A stretch of 64,000 nucleotides of DNA from Haemaphysalis longicornis (GCA_013339765.2 CM023449.1:15599811-15663810); one strand, 5' to 3'; counted from the stretch's first letter, positions 35,204 through 47,560 are shown. Translations and numbers: made by a program. Notes: generated by a model not told the origin, from the sequence alone.

Positions 35204-35632
35204 TCATATAAAGACTCGACACGTCAAGCTCACCACCGCTCCGTTGACAAGCCCGTCGACGACGTAGATATTTGTGGTGGTTATGTAAGGCTTGTTTGGA
35301 ACGATGAGAATCTCCATGGGTAAGTTTGCGAATTCGGTGTGTGACATTTTAGCCACCTTGGCCGTCGCCTTCTGCAGACCGTCTTGTGTCGCGGACCCCC
35401 GGCACGTGTCTTGAGCTCGCAGGCGACGAACGACAACCTCTTCTTCCTCTCCTCCTTGTTTTGGGTAGCAACGAACGCGTTGAACGTTTTGACCTCTTCG
35501 GCCAATCTTTGGTTGGCCAATCCCTAGGAGGATCCTGCCACAATCATCATTAATGTGCCGGATACAGCAGCAACGAGGGACGGGACAGGACCCGAGCAAG
35601 AGGAGCTTCGCCCCTAAAAGATTCCACTCCAT
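35204..35632 (-). pseudogene. Helitron helicase C-terminal fragment
   Basis: On the minus strand one frame gives ANQRLAEEVKTFNAF and a second gives AKMSHTEFANLPMEI and NIYVVDGLVNGAV. The last motif matches the 'N(I/L)(D/Y)V.DGLVNGA' block near the end of the PIF1-type helicase of Helitrons. In intact elements this helicase unwinds DNA for rolling-circle transposition. Only the terminal ~100 codons remain, with a frame change near 35400 and truncation at about 35204. Confidence 0.6.
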
Positions 35633-35639
35633 TTTCTCT

Positions 35640-36364
35640 TATTTCAGGATTTTCAAAATGGCCCGAATGGACGCCAGGCTCAAGCCTAGATCAATGAAAC
35701 AGACAAATCAAAAGGGTGCCCGAGAGAGGCGGGAAATAACATGCGGCGGGATGTGAAGGGCGGTGTAACATGCATGCAGTAGGGAGCTGCTGCGGCATGA
35801 AAATGCATCAAAGCCTACCCACTGAGGTAGCAAGGCATCCTCATTTCTGTAAATGGTTGCTAGGCGAACTTGTGCCCTTTTAATGGGATACTGAAGGCTG
35901 AAAAACGTTTTTAACTGAACAATCATACGTTTCTCATATCCGTCTGCTTTTTTGGAGATCGACGATGCCGTGTTTGTTACAATATAAATGAATAATTAAA
36001 GCTGCCTATTTTCCCCTACATTTTTTGTCCCGTTGAAGAGCACGTCAGAGAGATCCCAGGCCAAGCCGGGGCCCTATTTTAAATCTGAGATGAAAGACCG
36101 CGCACTCTATACGTGGCTAGCATTCCTAATAAACGCCAGTTCTGGCCCAAGGCGACAAGTTGGCGCCTATTGCCAGGGGCCTTATAAAGTGCTTGCGAGT
36201 GTCGATTTGTTGTCCAACGCCACGTTTTTGCAAACGCACGGCCACTACAAGGCCATTAGAAATCACGGAGTCACCCACGAACATAACATAAAACACAAGT
36301 AATTGTAGTTTGGCACTTGTTTAAGAATGTTTGATGAATGAACCCTCGGGATGGCTTACCTTGA
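35640..36364. other. No gene recognised
   Basis: A TTAATGGGATACTGAAGGC block at 35879, read after CCCTT, looks like the end of a dispersed MITE-type repeat; no partner end was found. Confidence 0.3.
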
Positions 36365-36519
36365 TAATGCCGCGAACCATATACGGGTTTGTTTATTTAT
36401 TGTTTGTTGTTAATGCCCGGCCGTGCCCGGATCTGTTATCTGTGTCCCATGCGAAGCGCGTGTTCCATTCTTTATTTTTATGCCGCACGGGCTATCTCAT
36501 TCAGATAAGCAGAGTGTTT
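36365..36519 (+). mobile_element. 5' LTR remnant of a Ty3/gypsy element
   Basis: Starts TAATGCCGCGAACCATATAC and matches the 3' LTR from 38169 for about 140 bp. It then stops at GAGTGTTTC and joins directly to RNase H coding sequence. It has 17-18 extra bases after TTATCTGTGT that the 3' copy lacks; a GTGT direct repeat flanks them, so slippage deletion in the 3' copy is likely. Confidence 0.8.
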
Positions 36520-38079
36520 CAAAATTTCGCCCGTACGTGTATGGCAGACCGTTCAAGGTTGTGACAGACCACCATGCGCTGTGTTGGCTCGCCAAGTTGA
36601 AGGACCCCTCTGGCCGTCTTGGGCGGTGGAGTTTGCGCCTGCAAGAGTTCGACGTTACAATCGTCTACAAATCCGGCAGGAAACACTCCGACGCCGACTG
36701 CTTGTCCCGCGCCCCTGTCGACCCACCACCACAAGACTCCGATGAAGACAGCGCGTTCTTCGGGGTTGTTACGGAGAGCGACCTAGCCGCCCAGCCGTGT
36801 GCCGACCCCGATCTACGCGTCATGATCGACTACCTCCAAGGATACAACGTCGCCGTGCCCAGGGCCTTCAAACGCAACTTACCTGCATTCAGCCTGAAAA
36901 ACTCCGTCCTCGTGAAGAAGAATTTCAGCCCCGGAACGAGTGCAAATTATCTTCTTGTGATCCCGGCAGATCTTCGTGACGAAATTTTGGAAGCGTGCCA
37001 CGACAACCCGTCTTCCGGACACCTCGGCACAGCTCGCACAATTGGGAAAATCAAGGCGAAGTACTACTGGCCCCGCCTTGCATCCGATGTCACCCACTAC
37101 GTCCGGAGCTGCCGTGACTGCCAGCGACGAAAAACGCCACCGACGAGACCCGCCGGATTTCTGCAACCGATCGCCGTCCCGTCAAGGCCCTTTCAACAGA
37201 TTGGAATGGACCTTCTAGGCCCGTTCCCTACGTCACGATAACAAGTGGATTGTCGTAGCGACAGACTACATGACGCGCTACGCAGAGACCGCCGCATTTC
37301 CGAGGGGGACTGCACAAGAAGTCGCGAAGTTCTTCATAAGCCAAGTTGTGCTGCGACATGGAGCCCCTGAAGTCCTAATCACGGACCGCGGAACGGCCTT
37401 TACCGCGGAGCTGATGCAAGGAATCTTACGCTACAGCAACACGGATCACCGAAGAACGACGGCGTACCACCCCCAAACCAACGGACTAACGGAACGTCTG
37501 AACAAGACGATTGCGGATATGCTGTCCATGTACGTCGACGTTGAACATAAGACTTGGGATGAAGTCCTCCCGTATGTCACGTTTGCGTACAATACAGCGA
37601 CGCAGGAAACTACGCAGATGACACCGTTCGAGCTTGTCTACGGAAGACGGCCGACTACGATGCTCGAGCTTGTCTACGGAAGACGGCCGACTACGATGCT
37701 CGACGCCATGCTTCCGCATGTAGAAGACGACGACCTCAACGCCGACGTCCAAGGATACCTTCAACGTGCGGAGGAGGCCCGCCAGCTCGCTCGAGTTCGT
37801 ATAACGGACCAGCAGCTGGTGGATGCCGGCCGCTACAACCTCCGACGCTGAGACGCCAAGTACCAACCAGGGGATCGTGTGTGGGTTTGGACTCGCATTC
37901 GACGACGTGGACTCAGTGAAAAGCTTCTGCGACGGTATTTCGGACCATACCAGATTCTACGACGTGTTGGCCAATTAACCTACGAAGTGATCCCCAGTGG
38001 TGATTCCGGCACATCACGACGACGCACGCGACCCGAAGTCGTCCACGTGGTTCGCCTCAAACCGTACTTCGCAAGATGA
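36520..38079 (+). pseudogene. Ty3/gypsy pol: RNase H and integrase
   Basis: The first frame holds the RNase H end (TDHHALCWL, then HSDADCLSRAP). It continues into the integrase zinc-binding HHCC region (GHLGTARTIG to CRDCQRRK). A frameshift near 37235 leads to the integrase core, with the Asp in MDLLGPF (first frame), the Asp in ITDRGTAF and the Glu in TNGLTERLNKT. A nonsense TGA at 37849-37851 precedes the C-terminal DRVWVWT...RLKPYF segment. Protease and RT are deleted. A 36-bp in-frame tandem duplication sits at 37629-37700. The element cannot transpose on its own. Confidence 0.9.
37629..37700 (+). repeat. 36-bp tandem duplication in integrase
   Basis: Two identical 36-base units (37629-37664, 37665-37700) repeat the segment ELVYGRRPTTML. 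The copies do not differ, so the duplication is younger than most other damage in the element. Confidence 0.95.
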
Positions 38080-38168
38080 CGAACTTTTTTGTTGTTGTTT
38101 TGTTGTTGCTATTTGTTCGGACTGTCGTTTTATTTTAGCATCGGGTCGATGCACTCTTAGAGGGGGGG

Positions 38169-38580
38169 TAATGCCTTGAACCATATACGGGTTTGCTTAT
38201 TTATTGTTTGTTTTTAATACCCGGCCGCGCCCGGATCTGTTATCTGTGTTCCATTCTTGATTTTTATGCCGCACGGGCTATCTCATTCAGATAAGCAGAG
38301 TGTTTCGCCCTAACGCCGCTAGCCCAGAATAATCTTCTGTAATCTACAATGTTCTGGATGTGAATCGATGGTTCCAGAAACTCTCGCGCCGAAAGATAAA
38401 AGCCTGCACAGCAGACGCCGCGGCATTCGATTCTGCGACGCCCGCCGACGCAAGTCACTTTGTTGACCGCTGCTTCGCCGCCTCTGTATTCTTTTGAGTT
38501 GTTAGGGGAGCACAAGTTCGCTCCAAGAAACTTGTTTCTCCTTCAAGACAACTGCGTCGTCCTTGGCTTCGTGACAGTAT
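38169..38580 (+). mobile_element. 3' LTR of the Ty3/gypsy element
   Basis: Preceded by a polypurine tract (AGAGGGGGGG, 38159-38168) that would prime plus-strand synthesis. It begins TAATGCCTTGAACC and continues to about GTGACAGTA. The end is estimated because the 5' LTR is truncated and no target duplication could be read. Confidence 0.75.
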
Positions 38581-38589
38581 AGACGTGTA

Positions 38590-39500
38590 ATTTGGTGAGT
38601 TTAACGCCAAATTTATATTAACTAACAAAGGTACCCATACACAAACGGACCCGTGCCTTTATTACGCAATTAGTAAGTCTCAGTGGCTAAAATTGTATTC
38701 TCCTACAGCAACATGTTGAGTAGCATTGACCGTATTTTGACCGAAGACAGGCCACCCAGGCGAAATAATCATTGTTTATTATCTCTCAATAAGAAAATCA
38801 CCTTTAAGACGTTAAGAAATTTATATGAACTTTGTGCGAGGGTTCACCTGCTTTAATGAATAAAGAAGAAGAAATAAATTCAGAAGCACAGAACACAACT
38901 CCTCGATGTATGGCTCCGGGCTGTAAATCCTGGCTAGCGGGACGAGTTATCGCCAGCTCATTTAGCCCGTATGCAAAAAAAAGAATGCAACACCGTATCA
39001 TACCCAGCCAATAACACAGTTCAACGACAGTAGTATAACTAATAAAAGTGAGTACTAAATGTTTGTAAAAACTCCCTCCAGTGGAATAGATGTCGCGAGT
39101 AAAAAAATACTGTCATCTACTTCGCAATATCGAACCTACTTGTGCGGGGTTTACTGCTACACGCCCGAACACGCCATGTAATGAAAGCTGCTTTGCGAAG
39201 GCCACCGTCTACTTTTCCTTTGCATTCTCGGCTCTTTTGTAGCCTTTTATTATTTTTACTGCCCAGCGCTCACGGAAACGCAGCGCGGTGGCTCCTTCGA
39301 CGTGCGTGCAATTGCGTTTCCGCAAATATTCCCCCAATGACGCTGCGAATAACACAGATGTTCAGAAAATGGCCTCTCACTCATCTGTTCCACCAATTTT
39401 TTTGTTCTGATGAGGTTTTGTGTGGTGTAGTGAAACCTGCAATGATGACACGGTGTAGGTCTGCTTTGCTAATGAGCATTTTTTGCAAGATAATTGGCAG
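38590..39500. other. No gene recognised
   Basis: Frames are short and motif-free. Confidence 0.35.
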
Positions 39501-39502
39501 AA

Positions 39503-39720
39503 CAGGGGCGGTATTCTCGAGTTTTGTCCCTTTTGCGACCCTTTCGAAAAGTGTCCCTTTTGGCAAGCCTTAATTGGCTAAAAGCAAACAACCGGAAGTG
39601 ACGTAACGCAAGCGCAACAAACTTACTGCCAACGCTCACTGCTTAACCGGAAGTACGCGCCGAGAAAAGGGCGCAAAAGGGACGTTTTCAAAAGGGACAG
39701 TTACGAGAATACCGCCCCTG
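39503..39720. mobile_element. 218-bp MITE with CAGGGGCGGTATTCTCG inverted ends
   Basis: The 17-base terminal repeats CAGGGGCGGTATTCTCG are perfect at both ends. The inverted similarity continues with gaps through repeated GTCCCTTTTG words. The interior has no coding capacity. The flanks (GGCAGAA and GTCGTCT) show no clear target duplication, so the superfamily is left open (hAT-like or P-like). Confidence 0.75.
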
Positions 39721-42700
39721 GTCGTCTTGTCGCACACGTGCCTTTCGCATGGTGCAACGTACACCCTTTGTCAAAATTCTGTGGGCCAATCCTGAGCCTT
39801 CACGACCACAAAAAATTCAGAGAATCAGCTTTACCTTAAAATGTGACAAAAACATTTTAACTCAGTAAGAAAGAAAGTATTTGTTTTCTCCACCTTTCCT
39901 GCATAAAAAGTTTCAGCCTGGCTTGGTGACTAACCTTGTACATTGAATTTTTTGTAGCTTGTGCGTTCCCGGCTTGGCCCACAGAATTTTAACAAAGACT
40001 GTACATGCTTCAACTTGACTCCTTTGCGGCTTAATAGCACTGGGCTATCTGGCAGCTGAAGAGCCAGTGAAACCTTATTGTTAGGTTTGCAGGTTCGTTG
40101 TGGTGGCGAAGGGACCCTTCGCTTGAAAAATTTGGCGGTTTCGTCGATGAAGCAGAAGAGGTCAGAAGACGATGACGGGAATAAGAGATGATGACAAGCA
40201 AAATTTGTATTTAAAATTAGGTACACAGACGTATTTACAAAAGGGGTGAGAAAACGCTGCCTTAGCGATCCACGAACTCGGTTTCGCCCTAGGTGGTGTC
40301 CAACCATAGCGATCGACCCTTAGTGACGACCTAGGCGGCAAAGGTTTAGGTGCTCTCACCACGGAGGCTCACTGGTATCAAGCCCCAGTTAAGTCAGCCG
40401 CTGGCTTTCTAGCGTGGAGCTTAATTCCTCGTGCAGCACATTCGATTGGTAAGGCGACCTCTCGAATCAACCAATGGTCGAGCCAAACGTGCCCCGTCGA
40501 ATCCCGCCGGTCGTTTCCCCCACCCCCTCCTCTCTTCCCCCCGATGTAGCGGACACACGAAAATGCGTAAACATCGGAGAAGCAAGTTTCTCACGCTTCG
40601 TGCGGCCATTACACGTCGTGGCACTTACAAATGTAGCCGCCGGGTTTACGCCCAGCAAGCGTAACCCGCTGGCCCCGGAGCCATGCAACTCCGCGACAAC
40701 GGTGCTTTGTTGTCATAATTGGGCGCATCCTTTTGAAGCGCCTTGAGTGGGAGCCGTGCTCCCCAGAAAGCTATTACTGCGGCTGCCACAAAGAGAAGGG
40801 GGGGGAGGGGCGGCGATGCTTGATCTACGCGCGCAGCCTCTAAGCGCGCGTCTCTTACCTCCCCATCTCCTTTTCGCCGACATGAGCAAAGGCGTAAGCA
40901 GCCCTACCGGGCCCAAGTGATTCGGTTTAGTTTTTGGAACTGTCGCTGTCGCTGTACTGAAGGCTCCATTCATTGCTGCACACTGCTGCTGGTGGAGGCT
41001 GGATTAAAAACAAAAACTTCTAAGCCGAAAAATGAAATCAAGAAATTTCGCGTTGCAATTTCTAGACCGAAATTTAGGCGAGTTTGCTTGTGCCTCGTGA
41101 AAATGTTGTTGGGCGTTTTTACGTTAGTAAGTAACAGAGAACTCCAGTCAACATACCTACGTGGATATGGAAAGTATAATCATGCGAACAACCATGGTAA
41201 TATCGTTCGACTCAAAAAAGCAAATTCAGACAAAGACAACATGGATCGAGAGTAAAGCTAGGGACACATTCCGACGTTTCATTAGCTTTTAATAAAAACG
41301 GGCTGAGGGAGATGTCTTGCTCACGACCCGTGCGTTGGTTACGCAAACACCATGTTCGAAGGCGGAGGCTTACATATGAACAGCCCTTAATTTTTTACCG
41401 CAGTACAAAACCTTGAAATCGTTAGCATGGTGGACTCTCCACGACCAGACAGAAATGGCTGGAGCACAAAAATTGACAGCAAAAAATCGTTGCACATGCC
41501 CAAAAATACTGAAATAACGTGGCGGATACTTTCTAACCCACTTATATGTATGAACCGGTGATTAGGATATTTCATTAAAAATGGCGCCGAAGTAAGAGAA
41601 ATACATTTAAAAATCACGCACCCCTCCGTGTAACGCCGACGGTGGTTGAAGGCGAAGCTTTCTTGCGGCGGATTGTCTGGTTGGCCAATCCCACACAGCG
41701 GCTATGTGCTACTCTGGAGGTAGGCACTACTTTTCTATAATAGCCACAGCAATCGTTGGACGGGCCCTCCGTAGGCCTAACGCTTGGATTTTGGGGTGTA
41801 CGGCGTGAATCGGCACGTGCTGCTTGGCGTTCGCTTCGACAATGTAGAAATGGAGCGATCGCACAGACGCCAGATTCATAACGCGACAGATCCAGTTTCG
41901 GTTGCGGCTACGGGAAGTGTTTGTTTTCTTTTCCTTCACCCGCGATCATTTATAATCGGCGTCAGGGAAAGCTGGCTTTCCTGCGGGGCGTATTGGCCTG
42001 TACAGCGGCATCAGCGAGAACACCAAAGCTTCGCTTTGATATGCACGAGACACTGAAAGGATCAGCCCTAAGCGGCCACCGGCAATGCCCTCGGCCTCTC
42101 CAGGCTTTGTGGGGGGCTGAATTAGAGCCGGTAAACGCACTTTTGTTCCTCGCTATTGTGCGAGCTGTTCTTTCCGAATCGCATTCCGTGGACCCTGCGT
42201 TCCCCTTAGTGGTCGGGCCTTGTTAGGTGCCAACTTTGGATTTTCTCCCAGCTTGGACGGGGTGCGCGTCTTCTCTTCCATACAAACCTCGCCTGGCATC
42301 GGTGTCTGAGGTCGTTCGGCCCAGCTAGCGAGGCTGTCTTGCTCTTCTAATTTATCTTTTCATTCCATTAGTGTCCATATCCGCCTCTACGAGATTTCCC
42401 AAGCCTTTCTTTTTTCCCTGTTTGCTTCATGCCCCCTATGGGCTACTTATCGATCCGTAGCGATTACGGCAATGCGCGAGAGCTCCATTTCGTTTATTTT
42501 TACCTGAATAACAGTCATTGCACCACCGCTGTCTATGAGAAGCTTGTGGGAGCAGTGCGAACAGCAGAGGCATTACGAGCGGATATCACGTTGCCTATGC
42601 TGGCGATTGGGGAGAAAAGGTTCACACCTCGAACACAGGAAATCAGATTCTCGTAATACTTTTCTCCAGACGACGGAAACTGTGCTACTATTACTAGATG

Positions 42701-43385
42701 CTTTCGTTGCCTATAGAGAGCCCAACATGGGGGCACAGAAGAGAGCACTTTTACTTTTTGCTGGAATTTATATCCCGGGTGCGCCGACAATACGGAGGAC
42801 GTCAATATGTGGCGAGAACAATAACGAAGGGCGGTGCCATGTTCGACGCATCTCCGTGGTGACATTGGGAGCTGTTGATGCAGCCACAAAAATAGATATC
42901 CTTCGGGACCATGTATTAGTCTGTCTTCCAAAACCGACGGCTGAACATGTGAAGACTAGCTGGGACCGATAACTCTGTTTAAATTCTCCGCGTCAGTGAC
43001 TAATACCGGCACAGATCACTCGCTGACGTTCATTAACGCAGTTCCCAATGAAAAAAAAAAGGAGGTAATGAATTCAGGCAAAAGAATTCAAGCGAACAAC
43101 TCGGAGCCTACATTTCTCGTACGGCGGAAATACCTGGGCAATTAAGTCCGCTCAGGTGACTGGAAGGCGAAAGCCACCGACTTTTCTACTGCTACATCGT
43201 GTTCGCGCCTTTGTATTCGCTTTTGTTTAGTTGTGTTTGGCGGGAATCATTCCCACAGACCGCACTTCACCCTGGAGCTTTCCCGCAGTCAGAGTTCTCC
43301 TCCACCTCTTCTACTCCCGTGCCGTCACGTTCTCCTGTCACGTGGCACGCACAGGGTTCATTCTGGTTCCCTTCAGGCAGGCTGC
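39721..43385. other. No gene recognised in 3.7 kb
   Basis: Despite many frames over 70 codons I see no domain or splice-supported gene. GGTTGGCCAATCCCAC at 41679-41694 is related to text beside both Helitron fragments. Confidence 0.35.
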
Positions 43386-43452
43386 TGGGTTGCGCAGTGG
43401 TTGGTGCACTTGACTGCTGCGGCGGCATCCTGCGTTTAAATCCCTCATTAAC
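43386..43452 (+). mobile_element. Degenerate tRNA-like SINE head
   Basis: CTGGGTTGCGCAGTGGTTGG resembles an A box and GCGTTTAAATCCC a decayed B box 35 bp later. It differs from the main SINE family in this window. Confidence 0.4.
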
Positions 43453-44062
43453 CCAAATGTACTTAAAGGTGAGAGCCTTAAAGAGACCCTGCAAAACTTT
43501 TTCGAGTTTTTTTCTAAATCCTAAATTCTTTCAGTACGTACTCAACAAACGCGTCCAGTACTTAGAATAGGGAGTCACAAACTACTTCAGCCAAAATTAT
43601 CTGCTCTACCCGCATCAGACAACTTGGAAATTTGCTCACAATATAGCTTTCTCTTAGAGCACTGCACTAGCCCGGGCCGGCCCAAAAGCCCGGGCCAGAC
43701 CCGTCCCGCGGGCCGGGCCGGGCCGCCCGAAGTGGATTATCGGCGGGCCTGGGCCGGGCTCGGGCTGGACGCCGTAGGCCCGGGCCGGGCTTGGGCTTGA
43801 ATTCATAGGCACAGACGTTATTAGGTCCGACGTGAAGTGTACAAAAGAGCATAAAAATGAATATTCTTAGTTTATTTTTGTGCGCGTCTTGATGTTAGCT
43901 GTACGCATTCTTTTAAAAATGTGTTTTGCTAGGTCTGATGGTCGCTATACTGCAATTTTAATGACATTACATGTACTGCATAGAGATCTCATATTTTGGT
44001 GTATAACATACCAAAGATACGATTACAAGGACTTGTGATTACAAACAATTACGATTACAAGG

Positions 44063-44090
44063 AATTCCTTCCCCTAGTGGGGAAGGAATT
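44063..44090. repeat. Perfect 12-bp stem hairpin
   Basis: AATTCCTTCCCC (44063-44074), loop TAGT, GGGGAAGGAATT (44079-44090), in the middle of the hAT-type element. Confidence 0.8.
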
Positions 44091-44156
44091 AATTCAGACA
44101 ACCTGGAGCTGTGTACCTATGTTTATGTACACGTGTGTTTTAGATGTCGCACCAAT

Positions 44157-44235
44157 CGAAATGCGGCTGCCGTGGCCGGGAATCAAACTCGCGTGCTAGA
44201 GAAACACCACCCCTTAACAACCACTGCAGGTGAAA
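44157..44235 (-). mobile_element. Decayed SINE remnant inside the hAT-type element
   Basis: On the minus strand TTTGATTCCCGGCCACGGCAGCC resembles the B box and following body start of the main SINE. The A-box side is hardly recognisable. Confidence 0.35.
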
Positions 44236-44803
44236 TATTTCAACGCACGTACATACGCGTGGTTTCAAATGCGGATAAAAAAATTTCAGCAATACCAACT
44301 TGTGGCCGAGACAACCACGTGAAATTGCCAAGAGTCTGGTCATCAAAGTTGTTGGTGTCTCTCGCGTAAGAATACGAGCGATTATTACGCCGATGTGGCA
44401 TGAACTGCCGACGGTGAAAGATAAACTACGTGCACTTCTAAACTTGTATTTTTTTCCTTTCAATTCACGACGTGCTTGTACAGACTAGATGATCCGTCTG
44501 ATCACCCGCTACCAAAACACTGAATCAAATATAATTAAAAAAATTTTCAGCGTCGAGTACCGGGCCTGGTCACACACGCGCGGGGCCTCCCTAGGCCAAA
44601 AATAAATTGCCGGGCCCGGGCCGGGCCTGGGCTTGGGACGACGGGCCCGGGCCGGGCCTCGGCCAGGCTCACTTTTGGATGCCCGGGCCCGGGCAGGGCC
44701 CGGTCTAGGTGTTACGGGCCTGGGTCGGGCTTGGGCTTCGCAAAGCGGGCTCGGGCCGGGCTCGGGCTTTAAAATCAGGCACGTGCAGTGCTCTACTTTC
44801 TCT

Positions 44804-47560
44804 TCTGATGTTGGCGTTCTTCGAGTGCTCGAATGACGTCATTATAGTAGTGTAGCCAGTAGCCGCTATTGGCCAGCTTCATTTTACTTGCAGCAATAAA
44901 CGCATTCGGTAGCCAAAACCTGCTGCGACGAGCGAACCACGGAGTACGGCTCCATGCTGGCGATAACTGTAGCTTCCACAATGCTTCCAGACGCGAAGGA
45001 GGGAGTGAAAGCGTTCAACGGAAGGGTTTACAGTCCCTTTCAGTTACCCATCCTGCGAACAGCCGTCTTTGCTGCCAGGTCGAGAAAATGGCCGCGGCTA
45101 TGAAGGGTAATAAAAAGATCATATCAGACGCGAAGGAATGGAACGCCGGTCTTTAGTGTAACAGCTGTATTCTCTTCCACTAACGTATCTCCGCATGTTT
45201 CTAGCCATGGAAAGAGGCTGTCGTTGTTGCTCCATTCTTCGTGGCACATGCCCAGCTTTGAGTATGGGTCCGGAATCTGGAGTTTTGAGGGGATAATGAG
45301 CCTCATCATCACAGAAAATTTCCAGAATTGCGAATTGGAAACAGAAGTTGTAGAGCAGTTCCCAGCGCTTCACACGTGAGTTTGCAGGCACGTTGGTAGA
45401 AGGAAAAAAAATCCGATAGAAGTATTTCGCGACAACCGACAATAAAACGAAAGCGAAGAAAGAGACGCAAATGCGATGTCGTAGTCAACAAGTTGTTGAT
45501 AAGCGTCGCTAGGATTTCGTCTTCACAGCAAGTAAACAAAGTTAAATGCAGCGATAAATTTTTTATTTACTTCTTTTCTGTATACAGCGACGGCCATGTT
45601 GGTACCATTCGTGCTAACGGACGATAAGAACAACCCACGGTCCCGTTAGTCGGATGAGTCTGCCCACTGATACGCCTATTTTTCAGGCGGAATGATTGGC
45701 TCCATTTGGGCCCTTGGAAAGCTACAGCATAGTGTTGTGGCGGAATCACTGTCTGCATTCAGTGCCGCTATCAGCATCATGAGCGCATACCACCATCATC
45801 ATCAGCGGGGCCTGGGCTGGAGCGTGAGCAGTGCCACATCACATAATAGATGGAATATGACTGCGCGCCTGGCCGTTCGAATGTCATCGCAGCCCCCCGA
45901 GTTATTTTGGGGTGTTACGCATCGACGATAAATTTACGAAGCCACATCAGTTCCCAGAGTCCACGGCTCCCCCCTACAATTGATTTGCGGACGTTGTTAT
46001 CCTTTGACAGTCTCTGTCTCTCTGCGTGTGTACCGCCTTAACAACTGAACTGAAAATAATTCTTTCATAATCGGGTCCTTGGGTTGTACTTCTTCTTCAT
46101 CAGCCTCACGGGATTTAATTAGTGTTGGTCCCAGACCATGTAGGAATCATCTATCTTCAATATGCTGTGGACTGGAGTCCCAATTAGCTACTCTGGCTCC
46201 TCGAGGCCCCGACGATGTGAGCCGTCCAATTGACAGTTTTCTGCTGGGGGCGATGCTCAGGCGTATTCAAATTTTACAAATGAATTCCCAGTATGCCCTT
46301 CGTTCACGTACTAATTATATTCACATATCTCATTAATGGAATCCAAAATTCGGTGATTCTAGTAAATGCGAGATAAGAATCGCGAGATTTAGTTGCATAA
46401 TTCTCCCATTATATTTCTATGCACTCCAATATGGCCAGGCGTCGTCTCCTCAAAGTTTAGAACAATGTATAGAAAGTGCTCTATAGAGGCATCGTGGGGC
46501 TTCGGTAGGCGTCTGTGAAGCGACGTTGCCGTTTAGGCCGAGTGGCCTTTCCGCGAGCGGTGTCGGAATGCGGCCGTGAAAAATGAAGTTTTAGACGAAC
46601 CGTAGAACTTTTGGTGTCCCCTTGTTCAGGACGATGTCCAGGGTATTCTGGTGGTGATGGTTTTGGTAGATTGTCCAACATTTCCCACAATGTCAGTGGA
46701 TATACAGAGAGCGATGTGACGGTTCATTCAGCGCGGCTGCAGCACCACCGCGCGTCCCTCCTTTACATCAAAATTGTATACCTGTGCCCCCCCCCCCCCC
46801 CCCCAACGGTTTCATCTACGTTGGTAACAACGCCAAGGCGCCAAGAATACACTTAAACACAGCATGGTTCGCCCCTCCCCAGGTTTCCTGTTGCTGGAGA
46901 TGGCCCGGGATTTTTCTTATCCCCTTTTTTCTTAGAGGGTAGCCGAAGATGCCGCAAAGGCCTACGGATGCTTGGCCGTCATCTGACGGGTAAAGACCAT
47001 TGAACACTCCCCACCCCTTCTTCGCCTCTCCATGTCTTGCCAAAATAAAGTTTCATCATTATCATCCCGAAGATGCAAGCAAACTCACTTTTATCAGCCA
47101 CCTAACTCTTCGTAAACATATAAAAGGATACAAGCTTCACAGTGTCGGTAAAAGTAAAACAGGGTACGCGATTTCTTTTTTAAAACCAAGCAATCTTTAG
47201 ATAGCTACCGAAGGTTTTGTGACACGTGTGTTTGACCGGGATTATAACAGCAAATGAGTCCCCGCTCTACAAACACATGCACCATTTACATACATGACGC
47301 GATTAAACCCCTCACATCTCCAGGCAATGGTTACTTTTAAACTGACTTTATGTTTGTGGAAAAACATAACCACCCTGCTGTTATCTTCATTCAGTAATAA
47401 ATAGAAAATATAAGACCTCACTTTTAGACCCCTCTCTGCATCAGCTATGCCATAACGTCACTCTCCTCTTCCCCTCTCCCCACCAGCTGTGCGATAGCGC
47501 GCGCGCTGCTCCTCCAGTCCTCCTCTCCGCGCGCTGCTCCCTCAGTTGCTGCTTGTCCGA
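44804..47560. other. No gene recognised in 2.7 kb
   Basis: Contains a C-run at 46789-46804. The end near 47045 (CCAAAATAAAGTTTCATCATTATCATC) looks like a LINE 3' end with an ATC tail, but no coding part precedes it. Confidence 0.35.

Larger units (their letters stand above)
43655..44795. mobile_element. Complete non-autonomous hAT-type element with GGGCCCGGGCC arrays
   Basis: Terminal inverted repeats are TAGAGCACTGCA (43655-43666) and TGCAGTGCTCTA (44784-44795). A perfect 8-bp duplication CTTTCTCT lies outside them (43647-43654 and 44796-44803), the hallmark of hAT transposition. Inside each end lies 130-240 bp of CCCGGGCC/GGGCCGGGC words in inverted orientation. The AT-rich middle holds no transposase, only a 12-bp hairpin (44063-44090) and a decayed tRNA-like remnant (44157-44235). 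The 1141-bp element depends on a transposase from elsewhere. Confidence 0.85.

Noticed and set aside
40421..40973. Several overlapping frames of 66-90 codons
   Set aside because: Open on both strands because of GC-rich composition; no motif and no splice-supported model.
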